62,658 nucleotides of DNA from an uncultured Pseudovibrio sp. (lineage in GTDB: Bacteria > Pseudomonadota > Alphaproteobacteria > Rhizobiales > Stappiaceae). Both the position numbers and the translations under genes were made by a program. Positions 1 through 8,194 of this stretch are shown here, in pieces (within the stretch, counting starts at the first letter, position 1; the number at the start of each line of letters is the position of its first letter). Below the pieces are notes generated by a model that did not search any database, was not told the origin of the DNA, and saw only the letters and a list, made by a program, of their open reading frames with translations. The stretch covers positions 1 through 62,658 of the forward strand of contig CANNAV010000008.1 in NCBI GenBank assembly GCA_947502585.1, in the 5' to 3' direction.

Positions 1-303
1 ATAATTTGTCATGAAACCATAGATTCAGAATTCAAACAAAAAATCAATATGTTAATTAACATTAATAAATCGCCCTGTACATTCATCGCTTGACTGGAAT
101 ACCCCGGATCAGGCTTACTGCAACCACCCGCAGAGCATAACTCAAGCTGCGGCGTAATCGGAGCGGGTCCACTTAAGAAAAACGTTTACCTGTCCGAACA
201 AACGGGACCACCTCTGTGTGGAGCCAGGCCCTGACCACCCTATTTCGGGCGCGATACGGAAGCCTGGTGCAGAAAATGACAAGGGCAAAAGGGGGCGGAG
301 CAA
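1..303. other. AT-rich leader region, no gene seen
   Basis: The first 300 bases hold no ORF with coding character. The first 70 bases are AT-rich, with overlapping TTAA motifs near 52-66, but their spacing does not make a proper CtrA box. A GGAG ribosome-binding site at the right edge serves the VOC gene that follows. Confidence 0.5.
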
Positions 304-669
304 ATGAAGATCAAGTATATCGAACACGTTCAACTAGCGATGCCAGCAGGCGAAGAAGACGCGGCGCGCCATTTCTTCGGAGAACTGTTGGGCTTCACCG
401 AAGTTCCCAAACCCGCCAATCTGGCCAAGCGGGGTGGGTGCTGGTTCGAGAGCGGAAACGCCCGGCTGCATCTGGGGGTTCAGGCCGATTTTTGTCCCGC
501 AACCAAGGCTCATCCCGCATTCGTGGTTGACAACCTCGGTGCACTGCGCGCCTTGCTCGACGCCGCAGGTTTTGCCTGCAAGGACGATGAACCGCTTGAT
601 GGCTTCCGGCGGACCTGTATCAATGACCCGTTCGGCAACCGGATTGAACTCATGGAAGTGCTGGGATGA
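304..669 (+). CDS. VOC/glyoxalase-bleomycin-resistance family protein
   Basis: Single-domain vicinal-oxygen-chelate protein of 121 residues, the usual length for the family. The start is an ATG eight bases after GGAG. It opens with the typical beta strand carrying a candidate metal ligand, His8 (IEHVQLAMP). A second His70 precedes PAFVVDN, and the C-terminal block NDPFGNRIEL (107-116) carries the conserved Glu115. The DPFGNRIE block is the family hallmark. Members act on small molecules as dioxygenases, lyases or drug binders, so the substrate cannot be read from the sequence. Its stop overlaps the start of a short broken ORF by ATGA, which suggests it once headed a small operon cut off by the mobile elements to its right. 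The family call is firm; the function is unknown. Confidence 0.85.
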   Translation: MKIKYIEHVQLAMPAGEEDAARHFFGELLGFTEVPKPANLAKRGGCWFESGNARLHLGVQADFCPATKAHPAFVVDNLGALRALLDAAGFACKDDEPLDGFRRTCINDPFGNRIELMEVLG

Positions 670-833
670 TAGAACTGCTCGGGCATGCTGCGGCCGGGAC
701 ACCGGTGCTGACATTGTCGGACATAGTCGTGGCAACCGGACCTGTAGGCGAAGAAGACCTGATCCTGCGGGGGGGCTGTGCCTGATCGTTTCGGGCAGCG
801 AGATACCTATGACAGCCGCACCGAGGCGCAGGC
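666..833 (+). pseudogene. remnant of a gene co-transcribed with the VOC gene
   Basis: An ATG overlaps the VOC stop (ATGA) and opens a 39-codon frame (starts MIELLGHAAAG) that ends at a TGA after a run of seven G at about 774-780. Skipping one base there continues into another open frame containing DRFGQRDTYDSR, which runs up to the mobile-element boundary. The tight overlap and the readable second frame suggest a real gene damaged by a frameshift and then cut by the insertion. I do not recognise the family. Confidence 0.35.
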
Positions 834-835
834 GC

Positions 836-993
836 TAGAGCATCGCTCCTGAAATTTGAATCGATGACTTTCCCTGCGATTAAAATTGTGATTCCTTCTT
901 GTTTGGAGGTGGATCATGGGAAAAGCACTCAGTTTGGACTTGAGTGAGCGGCTGTTCAAAGGATTTGAAGCGGGTTAATCGTGCCGTGCTCTA
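836..993 (+). mobile_element. IS630-type remnant, internally deleted
   Basis: A 158-bp segment bounded by TAGAGCA on the left and TGCTCTA on the right, each containing the TA expected of IS630/Tc1-type insertions. Inside, an ATG at 916 after GGAGGTGGATC opens MGKALSLDLSERLFKGFEAG and then stops at 978. This is the characteristic first helix region of IS630-family transposases. The rest of the transposase is missing, so the segment is a MITE-sized deletion derivative. The IS5-type element begins at the very next base. Confidence 0.6.
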
Positions 994-1833
994 GGGTCTG
1001 TTGAGTATCATCTTGCATTAACGATAGCAGCCGTCAGACAGATCATTGCGCAAAAGCTCTGGTCCGTTTTGTCGCTACGCATGGCAATTCGCTTGAACTC
1101 TTTGATTTTGCAAAAGAAGTTCTCAATTAAGTGGCGCCATTTGTAAATCTCAGGGTCTATAGACAGCGGTTGCTTTCGTTGCGGTCTTTGGGAATACAAA
1201 TCATGGCACGACGCTCATTCAGATCCTCATGAGCCAGTTGCTGTCAAAAGCTTTGTCCGCCAACAGGCCGCCAAAGTCGATGTCCTCAATCAAAGGAGGT
1301 ACGCCTACCGTGTCATGGCGATGACCTGGCAACAGCTCAAAACGCACCAGATTGCCAAGCGCATCCGTCAGCGCCAGTATTTTGGTTGTTAAACCGCCTC
1401 TTGACTTGCCTATAGCCTGATTTTGAGTCCCCCTTTTGCGCCTTGTCCGTGCCGATGAACTTTAACGATGGTCCCGTCAGTCATCGCATACTCCATATCA
1501 GGCTCATCGCTCAAAGCATTGAAGATACGAGAAAAAACATCGCGTTTGACCCATTCGCGGAACCGCTTGAATACTGTATTCCATTTCCCGAAATACCTAG
1601 GCAAATCCCGCCATGGGCTGCTGGTGCGGGCAATCCAAAGAACTGCCTCAACAAACAGGCGACCATCACTGCCCGTTCGACCTGGATCACTGGCTCTGCC
1701 AAGACAATGAGGCTCCATAAGCTCCCACATCCGGTCCGTTATTACAAAGCGATCTGAACTCATCCAAGCCTCCCTAGAAGGAACCTTGAATCACATTTTC
1801 ACTGATTTGGGAACCCTGTTACTCAACAGGCCC
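994..1833 (-). mobile_element. IS5-family element, IS427 group, decayed
   Basis: An 840-bp element with imperfect terminal inverted repeats: GGGTCTGTTGAGTATC at the left end, and GGGCCTGTTGAGTAAC reading inward from the right end. It is flanked by TA on both sides (992-993 and 1834-1835), the target duplication usual for this group. The length and the two overlapping transposase frames on the minus strand also fit IS427-type members of IS5. The left TA coincides with the end of the IS630 remnant, so it landed exactly in that element's terminal TA. Confidence 0.85.
1008..1763 (-). pseudogene. IS5/IS427-group transposase, frameshifted
   Basis: orfA (1410-1763, 117 aa, starting MSSDRFVITDRMWELMEP) carries the N-terminal DUF4096-like region and the first catalytic Asp in AMTDGTIVKVHRHGQG. 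It ends next to an AAAAGGGGG run, where this group normally shifts frame to make the full transposase. The second frame then reads QNQAIGKSRGGLTTKILALT and on to ADKAFDSNWL. It breaks near 1230 and again near 1195, before the C-terminal part (1008-1199) with WRHLIENFFCKIKEFKRIAMR. The two extra shifts cannot be programmed, so this copy is probably dead and could only move in trans. Confidence 0.8.
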
Positions 1834-2055
1834 TAATCCGCTCTACAGCAGATGACCCAAGCCAAGAGATAGGAAGCGTATTAGTTCACTATCCTCTATT
1901 CAGTTTCGAGATCATGAAGCCAGACTGATTAAGTGTGTCCTTCCTGAAGGTGTGAACCAAAGTGAGGACGTCAAAATATTTGACGGGTTTGGTGAATTGC
2001 TGACTGAAGATAAGCAGATGTAATGTTCTTTTCTTCTTGGGCGTGTGATTGTGCA

Positions 2056-2084
2056 AACAAAAAAGGCACCGCTTTTGGTGCCTT
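2056..2084 (-). terminator. terminator of the tRNA-Met gene
   Basis: A GGCACC / GGTGCC stem with a six-base loop is followed on the minus strand by a run of six T. It lies about 30 bases past the CCA end of the tRNA, as expected for a Rho-independent terminator of that transcript. Confidence 0.8.
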
Positions 2085-2113
2085 CGTGCCTCAATCTTCC
2101 TTTGAAGAGAGGA

Positions 2114-2190
2114 TGGTAGCGAGGGAGGGACTTGAACCCCCGACACGCGGATTATGATTCCGCTGCTCTAACCAACTGAGCTACCCCGCC
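2114..2190 (-). tRNA. tRNA-Met (CAT), elongator type
   Basis: A 77-nt cloverleaf reads on the minus strand. It has a 7-bp acceptor stem, GCTC/GAGC D-arm, anticodon stem GCGGA/TCCGC around the loop ATCATAA (anticodon CAT), a TTCAAGT T-loop, discriminator A and an encoded CCA. The first acceptor pair is G:U, not the mismatch of an initiator, and the anticodon stem lacks the three G:C pairs of initiators. An elongator tRNA-Met is therefore the natural reading. A CAT anticodon can also belong to tRNA-Ile2 (lysidine-modified). The anticodon alone does not exclude this, but A37-A38 and the stem favour Met only moderately. Confidence 0.9.
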
Positions 2191-2545
2191 AATCGTTGCG
2201 CTATATGCGGTGGTGACCGCCGCGCTGTGAAGGGGTGTATAAGGCCCCGAAGAGGTGGCGTCAAGCGTTCTTGGGTAAGTTTTGTGGAAATATGGGTTCT
2301 TGTGAAAATCTCCATGAAAACCTTGGGTTAATGCCAGTTTTGTGGAGCAGTAACTGTCAGTTTCAGTTGTCATGAACGGAAGAATGTCTCTCTTTGCAAA
2401 GTAGAAAATCCGGGTTGGCTTTTCTGGGATTTGTGCAGGGTGTCGTAAAGGAGCAGAGTGCGTCACGAGGCCTGGAGATCAAAAACGCCCGGTTACAATC
2501 AGCTCAGGCGGGCGTTTTGAATAATTTGGTCAGTTAAGCAATGCT
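2191..2545. other. tRNA/mnmA intergenic region
   Basis: 355 bases between the tRNA and mnmA, both on the minus strand. Apart from the mnmA terminator at 2482-2518, and presumably the tRNA promoter nearer 2200-2240, I see no gene or repeat here. The short minus-strand frame through it runs into the tRNA and has no coding character. Confidence 0.5.
2482..2518 (-). terminator. mnmA terminator
   Basis: A perfect ten-base inverted repeat, AAAACGCCCG / CGGGCGTTTT, lies 28 bases downstream of the mnmA stop. The minus-strand copy ends in a T-rich tract (GTTTTT), so it should work as a Rho-independent terminator. Confidence 0.8.
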
Positions 2546-3748
2546 TTAGCTAGCAGGGAGGCCTGCTGCTTCCCAGCTTTTCCCGAGTAATGCTTTAAGG
2601 GCCGCTTCTGCACCTTCCTGCTTTTCAGCACGCTGGATCCAGCCACCACCAAGGACGCGTGCTTCCTGGCCGTCCTTGTCGAAAAAGACACAAGCCTGTC
2701 CCGGGGCGACTCCGATTTCGCCCGCTACCAGCTCGACAAAAACGTTTTCGCCATTTTGGCGCAGAATTGCTTCTGTTGGTGGCCGGGTAGAGCGTACCTT
2801 TGCATAAATGGTTATGCCGTCTTCTGGCAGATCATCCAGTGCACCTGGGCCAATCCAGTTCACTTCGCGCAGCAGCAGGTTGTGAGTTGCAAGTACTTCT
2901 TTTGGACCAACAATCACACGCCGTCCATCTGCATCCAGATGTACAACATAGAGAGGGTCACCGGTTGCAACGCCAATACCACGGCGCTGACCGATTGTGT
3001 AATGGATGATGCCGTTGTGCTGGCCTAGAACGCGGCCATCGATATGCACGATATCGCCCGACTCTGCTGCGTACGGGCGAAGCTTGGCAATAACGTCCGT
3101 ATAGCGACCTTCCGGCACAAAACAGATGTCCTGACTGTCGTGCTTGTCAGCAATTGCCAGCCCGAACTCATGGGCAAGTTCGCGGACTTCCGGTTTGGTC
3201 ATGCCACCCAGCGGGAAGCGCAGGAAGTTGAGCTGCTCCTGAGTTGTTGCGAAAAGGAAATAGCTTTGATCACGGTCCAGATCAACAGGGCGGAACATAG
3301 CAAGATGATTGCCTTCCATTCCTGTTCGGACGTAATGACCTGTCACCAGAACATCAGCACCCAGATCCTTAGCTGTTTCCAGCAGGTCTTTGAATTTGAC
3401 GGTCTGATTACATGTCACGCATGGAATAGGTGTTTCGCCGTTGATATAGCTGTCTGCGAAACGTTCGATGACCTGCTCTTTAAAGCGGGATTCATAATCC
3501 AGAACGTAATGCGGAATGTCGAGCTTTTCAGCAACACGGCGAGCATCGTGGATATCTTGCCCGGCACAGCATGCACCCTTGCGTTGGATTGCTTCGCCAT
3601 GATCGTAGAGCTGTAAAGTGACACCGACCACATCATAGCCTTCGCGCTTCATCAATCCGGCAACAACCGATGAATCAACGCCGCCTGACATGGCAACAAC
3701 CACCCGTGTGTCTTCTGGGCGGCCGGGCAGGCCAAGACTGTTTTGCAT
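2546..3748 (-). CDS. mnmA: tRNA-specific 2-thiouridylase MnmA
   Basis: Cytosolic enzyme that thiolates U34 of tRNA-Lys, -Glu and -Gln at C2, using ATP and persulfide sulfur. The PP-loop SGGVDSS is at 21-27. The two catalytic cysteines of the family are Cys113 in TCNQTVKF and Cys209 in [11 protein letters not shown]. The central GQRRGIGV block and the C-terminal beta-barrel region are present. At 400 aa it is within the family range, with a slightly longer N-terminus than E. coli. It is monocistronic, with a good terminator below and a divergent flagellar operon above. The tRNA-Met on the same strand is separately terminated. Confidence 0.97.
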   Translation of the reverse strand: MQNSLGLPGRPEDTRVVVAMSGGVDSSVVAGLMKREGYDVVGVTLQLYDHGEAIQRKGACCAGQDIHDARRVAEKLDIPHYVLDYESRFKEQVIERFADSYINGETPIPCVTCNQTVKFKDLLETAKDLGADVLVTGHYVRTGMEGNHLAMFRPVDLDRDQSYFLFATTQEQLNFLRFPLGGMTKPEVRELAHEFGLAIADKHDSQDICFVPEGRYTDVIAKLRPYAAESGDIVHIDGRVLGQHNGIIHYTIGQRRGIGVATGDPLYVVHLDADGRRVIVGPKEVLATHNLLLREVNWIGPGALDDLPEDGITIYAKVRSTRPPTEAILRQNGENVFVELVAGEIGVAPGQACVFFDKDGQEARVLGGGWIQRAEKQEGAEAALKALLGKSWEAAGLPAS

Positions 3749-4191
3749 TCCAATTACCTCATCCTGCAGGCGCGTTTAAGTGAGAGCTTTATCTATACAA
3801 TCACGAGCAGATTTCAATCCTTCGCGACATTGAACTTTGAAGTGCAAATTAGTTTCTTTTGCTTGCTACGTTCTGGCGACAGCTAAACGCAGGCTCTCTT
3901 TAAACGCTTCGCATGCGACGTTTCGAGCATGTCAGTTAGCGGGAATATACCTAAAACTCAACGGAAGGCCAATCTTTTTGATTGATGCTTTTACTGGGTG
4001 GGCATTTGTTGCCGAGGCAGAGGCAGAAAGTGATCCTGCAGTATATTCCCTGAAATGTAGAATTAGAATTATCTGTTTGAATTTGTTGGTGAAATTTATA
4101 TTTCTAGATTGGCCTGCTAATTGCTTGTCTGTTGGGCAAAATGTTTTGGCCATCGTTGCTGATGGCGTGTGTTGCGTAGTTTGAGGAATAT
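3749..4191. other. mnmA/fliK divergent intergenic region
   Basis: A 443-base divergent region. A plus-strand frame of about 115 codons crosses it, but its composition is not coding-like and it lacks a good start. The one clear signal is the sigma-54-type promoter at 4109-4126. The mnmA promoter must lie near 3780-3830, but I cannot pick it with confidence. Confidence 0.5.
4109..4126 (+). promoter_or_regulatory. sigma-54 (RpoN) promoter for fliK-flgD
   Basis: The sequence TTGGCCTGCTAATTGCTT has the invariant GG (-24) and GC (-12) exactly ten bases apart, and TTGC at the -12 element as in the consensus. It would start transcription near 4136, about 55 bases before the fliK ATG. FlbD, a sigma-54 activator of flagellar genes in alphaproteobacteria, is encoded 8 kb away in the same cluster, which supports its use. 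I did not find a convincing FlbD enhancer box by eye. Confidence 0.65.
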
Positions 4192-6708
4192 ATGTCGCAT
4201 TCTGCTTTGCTGAGTTTAGCAGGTCCTGTTCATCCGCAAACGCCTTCAGGCCCCGTTGTCGGGCAGGGTCGTAATGTGTTGACTGGTGAAAGTGTGCTTG
4301 GTCAAAATGCCGATAATTTCACTGGTCTGCTCGCCAAAGCTTCTGAGGGAGATGGAGCAGCGGTGACTGCGGAGGATCTGTTTTGCGGAACTTTAACTGC
4401 TGGCGGCGACCTTCCGGCTTTAGGCCTGAACCTGATTAAGGATGAGAATGGTGAGAGTGCGGTTGCTGGTTTGGCTGGTGAGCTGACGCTTTCCACTGTT
4501 TCTCATGTTTCATTGTCAGCCATGGTTACGGGCGTGGATGCTGCACCGCAGAGGAATGATGGAACGCTTCTCGCTGAGGGTGGCGAAAAGACTGCGAAGG
4601 TGCCTTTTGTTGCTTTGCCCCAACCCACCCAGGGGGTCGATGGTCAACCAGCCTTAACAGAAAAAACAGTCGGCGCTGATGTGGATCAGGTGGTTGCCAA
4701 TGTGCAAAACACAGCTCCAGCTTTGGGGGTAAGCGAGACAGCCGCTTTTAATGCAGTAGAAAATGCCGCTGCAAATCCTGGTGTTTTAAAACAAACTGAG
4801 CGTTTCGGGCAGGTCTCGCCACAGGTGAATGATGAGCGGGGAACAGCTCAGACCGGGCCTGTTGTGCAGGTTGCAGGCTCTGTTAGTACGACGCTGCCGT
4901 CTACAGAAAACTTTCGCAACCCTTCAGACCTGCGGCAGGGCGCGGCGCCTGAGCTGCCTGATGCTGTTGCTAAGCAAAGTAGCCCATCTGCAATTGAGTT
5001 AAATGCCCCGGAACTCCCGAAACCAGATCAGGATGCACATGTTTTTCGGGTGCTGGCGGCGCGTTCATCAAAGACACCAGAGCAGCCCCGCAATTCTGCC
5101 CCTTCATCGCAAGTTAAGCCAGCGAACAATGTGGTGAAGGCAGAGCAAGTCGCAAATGCAGTTGGTAATCGTGTCGTTACGGCTTCAAAGAGCGAAAGTG
5201 TCGATGCAACCGTTAACTTAGTCAACGCTCCTGGCGGGAAGGTCGGGGCATCGGCTGGTGATATGATTGATGCAGATGTCCGTTCATCCCAATCTGTCGC
5301 CAAACGTCAGATCAGCGAGCTGGCAGCAGCGCCAGAGGTTAAAAGTGTCAAGGTTCAATCCGGGCCTGTACAGCCACAAGCTGCAAAGGTTAAGGGGGGT
5401 GTACAGTCTGATCGTGGGGATGTTCCTGTTTTGGCTGGTGACGTGATTGATGCAGATGTCCGTTCATCCCAATCTGCCGCCAAACGTCAGATCAGCGAGC
5501 TGGCAGCAGCGCCAGAGGTTAAAAGTGTCAAGGTTCAATCCGGGCCTGTACAGCCACAAGCTGCAGAGGTTAAAGGGGGTGTACAGTCCGGTAGTGGGGA
5601 TGTTTTTGTTGATGCCGTTGGAGGTGGGGCTGAGGCTTCCTTAGTAAAGCCTGTGCTTGTCCGGCAGACTGAACAGACTGTTTCAGGCTTTGTAGGTAAC
5701 CAGCACCGTGCGGTGCAATCTGCATCTGTTGAAAGTGATGGTGACATCATTTTCCCGAATGTGACTTCAAAGCCTGACGTTCTTGCCAAAGCAAATAGTC
5801 AAATTTCGCAGGTGCAGAAGGTTGTTGACGTAGTCTCTGTTCAAGGTGGTGAGGCGGACACTCGTTCTGCTGAACAGGTAAGTCGGTCTGGTGTTGTAAC
5901 CGCAGCAGCGGTACGGCTGGTTGGAAAAGATAAAACTGCTGGTGGAGCCGGGCAGGTGACAGTGAGCTCTGAAGCTGTTGGTGAGGCAGGTGACGCTGCG
6001 GGTGGCGACGAGCTTACTAATGTTCTGCGCAAATCTGCCGAGCATGCAACCTCCGCTGATAAGAAAAATATTGTGCCCTCTGTCAGTATTCAGGCGAAGG
6101 TGCCGCGAGCGAATGAACAGGTTGCTTCAAAAACAACGTTTGATTGGGGGCTGGCTGCCGGTCCGTTAAGTGGGGCAGATGCTGAGTTTGATTGGGAAAA
6201 TTCTGAGGGGGGTACTAGTGCTGCTATGCGTTCTGACACCGCAGTTCGCTCTACAGGATCTTTGTCAACCTCTACGCTGAGAAATGTTGCGAATGCAGTG
6301 TGGCCTGAGATCGCCCGGCAGGCAAGTGGTGGTGTTGATCGTTTTGAAATCCGGCTTGACCCAAAAGACTTGGGTGGGGTCGATGTTTCCTTGGAATTTA
6401 GCAAGGATGGCCGCGTACGGGCACATCTGATTGTTGAGAGACCTGAAACTCTTGACTTTTTACAACGGGATCAACGGGGGCTGGAAAAGGCTCTCCAGGA
6501 GGCCGGGGTTGAAAGCGACAAGAGTTCTCTTCAATTCTCACTTGGAGGGCGCGGGTCGCAGAGCTCAGATCAGCAAGATAACCGGCAGGCAAATGTTGCA
6601 CAGTTGGATCGGGCAGCTGATGGTGCCGGGTTGCCAGAGGAAAATTATCTCTCACATAACAAATTAAATAATGCTGCCCGCGCTAGTGGACTGGATATCT
6701 CGGTTTGA
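4192..6708 (+). CDS. fliK: flagellar hook-length control protein FliK
   Basis: Secreted molecular ruler that sets hook length and switches export specificity of the flagellar secretion apparatus. The long N-terminal part (about 1-690) is low-complexity and rich in Ala, Val, Gly, Ser and Glu, as in other FliK rulers. The C-terminal 100 residues hold the Flg_hook fold: RFEIRLDPKDLGGVDVSLEF followed by RVRAHLIVERPETLDFLQRD. At 838 aa it is long for the family (often 400-700). A 60-residue block in the middle is duplicated in tandem. The ATG follows GAGGAAT, and a sigma-54-type promoter lies 55 bases upstream. flgD starts 23 bases after the stop, so the two are one operon. Assignment rests on the C-terminal domain and context. 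Confidence 0.85.
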   Translation: MSHSALLSLAGPVHPQTPSGPVVGQGRNVLTGESVLGQNADNFTGLLAKASEGDGAAVTAEDLFCGTLTAGGDLPALGLNLIKDENGESAVAGLAGELTLSTVSHVSLSAMVTGVDAAPQRNDGTLLAEGGEKTAKVPFVALPQPTQGVDGQPALTEKTVGADVDQVVANVQNTAPALGVSETAAFNAVENAAANPGVLKQTERFGQVSPQVNDERGTAQTGPVVQVAGSVSTTLPSTENFRNPSDLRQGAAPELPDAVAKQSSPSAIELNAPELPKPDQDAHVFRVLAARSSKTPEQPRNSAPSSQVKPANNVVKAEQVANAVGNRVVTASKSESVDATVNLVNAPGGKVGASAGDMIDADVRSSQSVAKRQISELAAAPEVKSVKVQSGPVQPQAAKVKGGVQSDRGDVPVLAGDVIDADVRSSQSAAKRQISELAAAPEVKSVKVQSGPVQPQAAEVKGGVQSGSGDVFVDAVGGGAEASLVKPVLVRQTEQTVSGFVGNQHRAVQSASVESDGDIIFPNVTSKPDVLAKANSQISQVQKVVDVVSVQGGEADTRSAEQVSRSGVVTAAAVRLVGKDKTAGGAGQVTVSSEAVGEAGDAAGGDELTNVLRKSAEHATSADKKNIVPSVSIQAKVPRANEQVASKTTFDWGLAAGPLSGADAEFDWENSEGGTSAAMRSDTAVRSTGSLSTSTLRNVANAVWPEIARQASGGVDRFEIRLDPKDLGGVDVSLEFSKDGRVRAHLIVERPETLDFLQRDQRGLEKALQEAGVESDKSSLQFSLGGRGSQSSDQQDNRQANVAQLDRAADGAGLPEENYLSHNKLNNAARASGLDISV
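5253..5610 (+). repeat. 180-bp in-frame tandem duplication inside fliK
   Basis: Bases 5253-5430 and 5433-5610 are near-identical copies offset by exactly 180 bases (60 codons). By eye they differ at only a handful of positions over about 178, mostly at the copy ends. Each copy encodes IDADVRSSQS, then KRQISELAAAPEVKS, then VKVQSGPVQPQ. High identity at silent positions marks this as a recent duplication, not an ancient protein repeat. Confidence 0.93.
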
Positions 6709-6731
6709 TGCCGCGCACGAGGAAATAGACA

Positions 6732-7388
6732 ATGACCACAATTAACGCTTTGACGCCGAATGCGGGTTCTTCCGGCTCAGACGCCCGGGACAACATCAAT
6801 GCCAACTTCGATTTGTTCATCTCACTGCTGACTACGCAGTTGCAGAACCAGGACCCGTTGGAACCTCTCGACTCGGCGGAATTCACGAATCAGCTGGTTC
6901 AGTACACGATGGTTGAGCAGCAGGTTGCAACTACTGAGAAATTAGAGGAGCAGCTCACGCAGCTCAAAACGCAAAGTGCGAGTCAGTTTGTAAACTATAT
7001 CGGTAAGGAAGTGACTGCTCAAAGTGCGACAGCGCAGCTTAAAGATGACAAAGCATCATGGGTGCTTGATGCAACCTCCGCAGGTAAGGCAACCATTATT
7101 ATTAAAAACAGCGAGGGCGCTGAGGTCTACCAGGAAGAGATTGACCTTAAAGTAGGTGACAACACTTTTGAGTGGGATGGAATCGCTGCAAATGGCACAA
7201 AACCTGGCGATGGTGCCTATTCCATTGATGTTCTTACCAAGGATGCCAGCGGTGAACCTTTCGCTGTTCAGACCGAAGTGAAAGGGAAAGTGGATGCTGT
7301 TGACTTCAGCACCGGTGACATTATTTTATATATGGACGATCTCAAAATCCCCGTAGGAGAAGTCACCGGAGTTAGCGGAATTCTCTAG
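6732..7388 (+). CDS. flgD: flagellar hook-assembly (hook-capping) protein FlgD
   Basis: Scaffold exported to the tip of the growing hook, where it guides addition of FlgE subunits. The N-terminal signature FISLLTTQLQNQDPLEPLDS followed by FTNQLVQYTMVEQQ (about 27-64) is diagnostic. It is followed by the two beta domains usual for FlgD (FLG_D tudor/Ig-like region, about 85-200), with DNTFEWDGIAANG and DGAYSIDVLTKD. The 218-aa length is normal. It lies directly behind fliK and probably shares its sigma-54 promoter, pairing the hook ruler with the hook cap. Confidence 0.95.
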   Translation: MTTINALTPNAGSSGSDARDNINANFDLFISLLTTQLQNQDPLEPLDSAEFTNQLVQYTMVEQQVATTEKLEEQLTQLKTQSASQFVNYIGKEVTAQSATAQLKDDKASWVLDATSAGKATIIIKNSEGAEVYQEEIDLKVGDNTFEWDGIAANGTKPGDGAYSIDVLTKDASGEPFAVQTEVKGKVDAVDFSTGDIILYMDDLKIPVGEVTGVSGIL

Positions 7389-7513
7389 TAGTTAATGCCC
7401 ACTTAGAATCCCGGTTATGAATCTTACCAAAACATTGATGGGGGCTTAGCCAAATTTTAAGCGCCTTGTTCTATTCTCACCCTCAGCTTGGTCATGGTTT
7501 GTGTGAGAGTAGA

Positions 7514-7789
7514 ATGACCGAACATATACGTTCAAGAGTAAAATACGTCATCGGCCCCGATGGGAGTCCTTTGACGATAGCGGATCTTCCTCCTACCTCT
7601 ACTAAGCGGTGGGTCATCAGGAGAAAAGCTGAAGTGGTTGCGGCTGTGCGCGGAGGCTTATTGTCTCTGGATGAAGCATGTAATCGGTATACTTTGACGG
7701 TTGAAGAATTTCTGTCCTGGCAGAATTCAATTGACCGACACGGTTTAGCTGGCTTGCGTGCTACACGCGTTCAGGACTATCGCAACTAG
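7514..7789 (+). CDS. sciP: SciP-type CtrA inhibitor (DUF1153)
   Basis: Small helix-turn-helix protein that in Caulobacter binds CtrA and blocks its recruitment of RNA polymerase at CtrA promoters. The ATG at 7514 gives 91 aa, the normal size. Near-invariant family blocks are visible: KYVIGPDGSPLTIADLPP, TKRWVIRRKAEVVAAV, and YTLTVEEFLSWQ with DRHGLAGLR. It stands between flgD and the CtrA-box-driven fliF operon and has its own terminator at 7839-7868. Whether it has its own promoter in the 125 bases after flgD is not clear. The family call is very firm, and the regulatory role is carried over from Caulobacter. Confidence 0.95.
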   Translation: MTEHIRSRVKYVIGPDGSPLTIADLPPTSTKRWVIRRKAEVVAAVRGGLLSLDEACNRYTLTVEEFLSWQNSIDRHGLAGLRATRVQDYRN

Positions 7790-7838
7790 CAGGCTTCAGG
7801 CAAAAAGGGTGTAATAGCCAAACAGGTTTGAGGTTTTG

Positions 7839-7868
7839 AAAAGGCCGGCTGTCATAGCTGGCCTTTTT
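7839..7868 (+). terminator. sciP terminator
   Basis: The stem AAAAGGCCGGCT / AGCTGGCCTTTTT (one G:U pair) has a five-base loop and a five-T tail. It lies 50 bases after the sciP stop. It separates sciP from the fliF operon. Confidence 0.88.
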
Positions 7869-8059
7869 GTATGCGGAAGTTACATTTTGTGCAATTTTAC
7901 AGATTAACCATGATGTCTTAACTGCTTCGGCAAAATCTGCCGAACAGGCCATACAAAATTCATTTGACTCTTCAAATGCCTGGTCAAAGGCCTATCCAGC
8001 AATATTCCACAATGCTTCTTTGTGGGTAGGTTTCCCGGTTACCGATTATTAGGATTTTA

Positions 8060-8074
8060 TTAACCTTTTGTTAA
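8060..8074 (+). promoter_or_regulatory. CtrA binding site upstream of fliF
   Basis: TTAACCTTTTGTTAA is a perfect match to the CtrA consensus TTAA-N7-TTAA, followed by C as in the extended consensus. It lies 120 bases before the fliF start. In Caulobacter the class II flagellar operons, fliF included, are driven by CtrA from boxes at about -35, so this position is right for the fliF-flhA operon. Confidence 0.85.
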
Positions 8075-8120
8075 CGCTAAGGCGGGCAATTTTTACCTAC
8101 CAGAAAATCAGGGTTAAATC

Positions 8121-8171
8121 ATGCCAATTTCCTGGGTGTTGATAGTATTTCTGGTGATTTTGATTGAGTGA
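8121..8171 (+). other. 16-codon hydrophobic mini-ORF ahead of fliF
   Basis: ATG at 8121 after AGGG opens MPISWVLIVFLVILIE and stops at 8171, 24 bases before the fliF start. The peptide would be a single membrane segment. It may be chance, or a leader peptide in the fliF transcript. Nothing but the start context and hydrophobicity supports it. Confidence 0.2.
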
Positions 8172-8194
8172 TTTGAACGTACGGGGCGGCAACT

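Larger units (their letters stand above)
7790..8194. other. sciP/fliF intergenic control region
   Basis: A 405-base gap. It contains the sciP terminator (7839-7868), a TTAACCAT CtrA half-site at 7904-7911, a full CtrA box at 8060-8074, and a tiny hydrophobic frame at 8121-8171. No other coding sequence is convincing. The spacing suggests that the fliF operon promoter sits at about 8060-8110. Confidence 0.6.

Noticed and set aside
52..66. CtrA box near the left end
   Set aside because: The TTAA motifs are six bases apart instead of seven, in a generally AT-rich stretch.
3837..4184. 115-codon frame upstream of fliK
   Set aside because: It covers the sigma-54-type promoter, has poor start context and no family resemblance.
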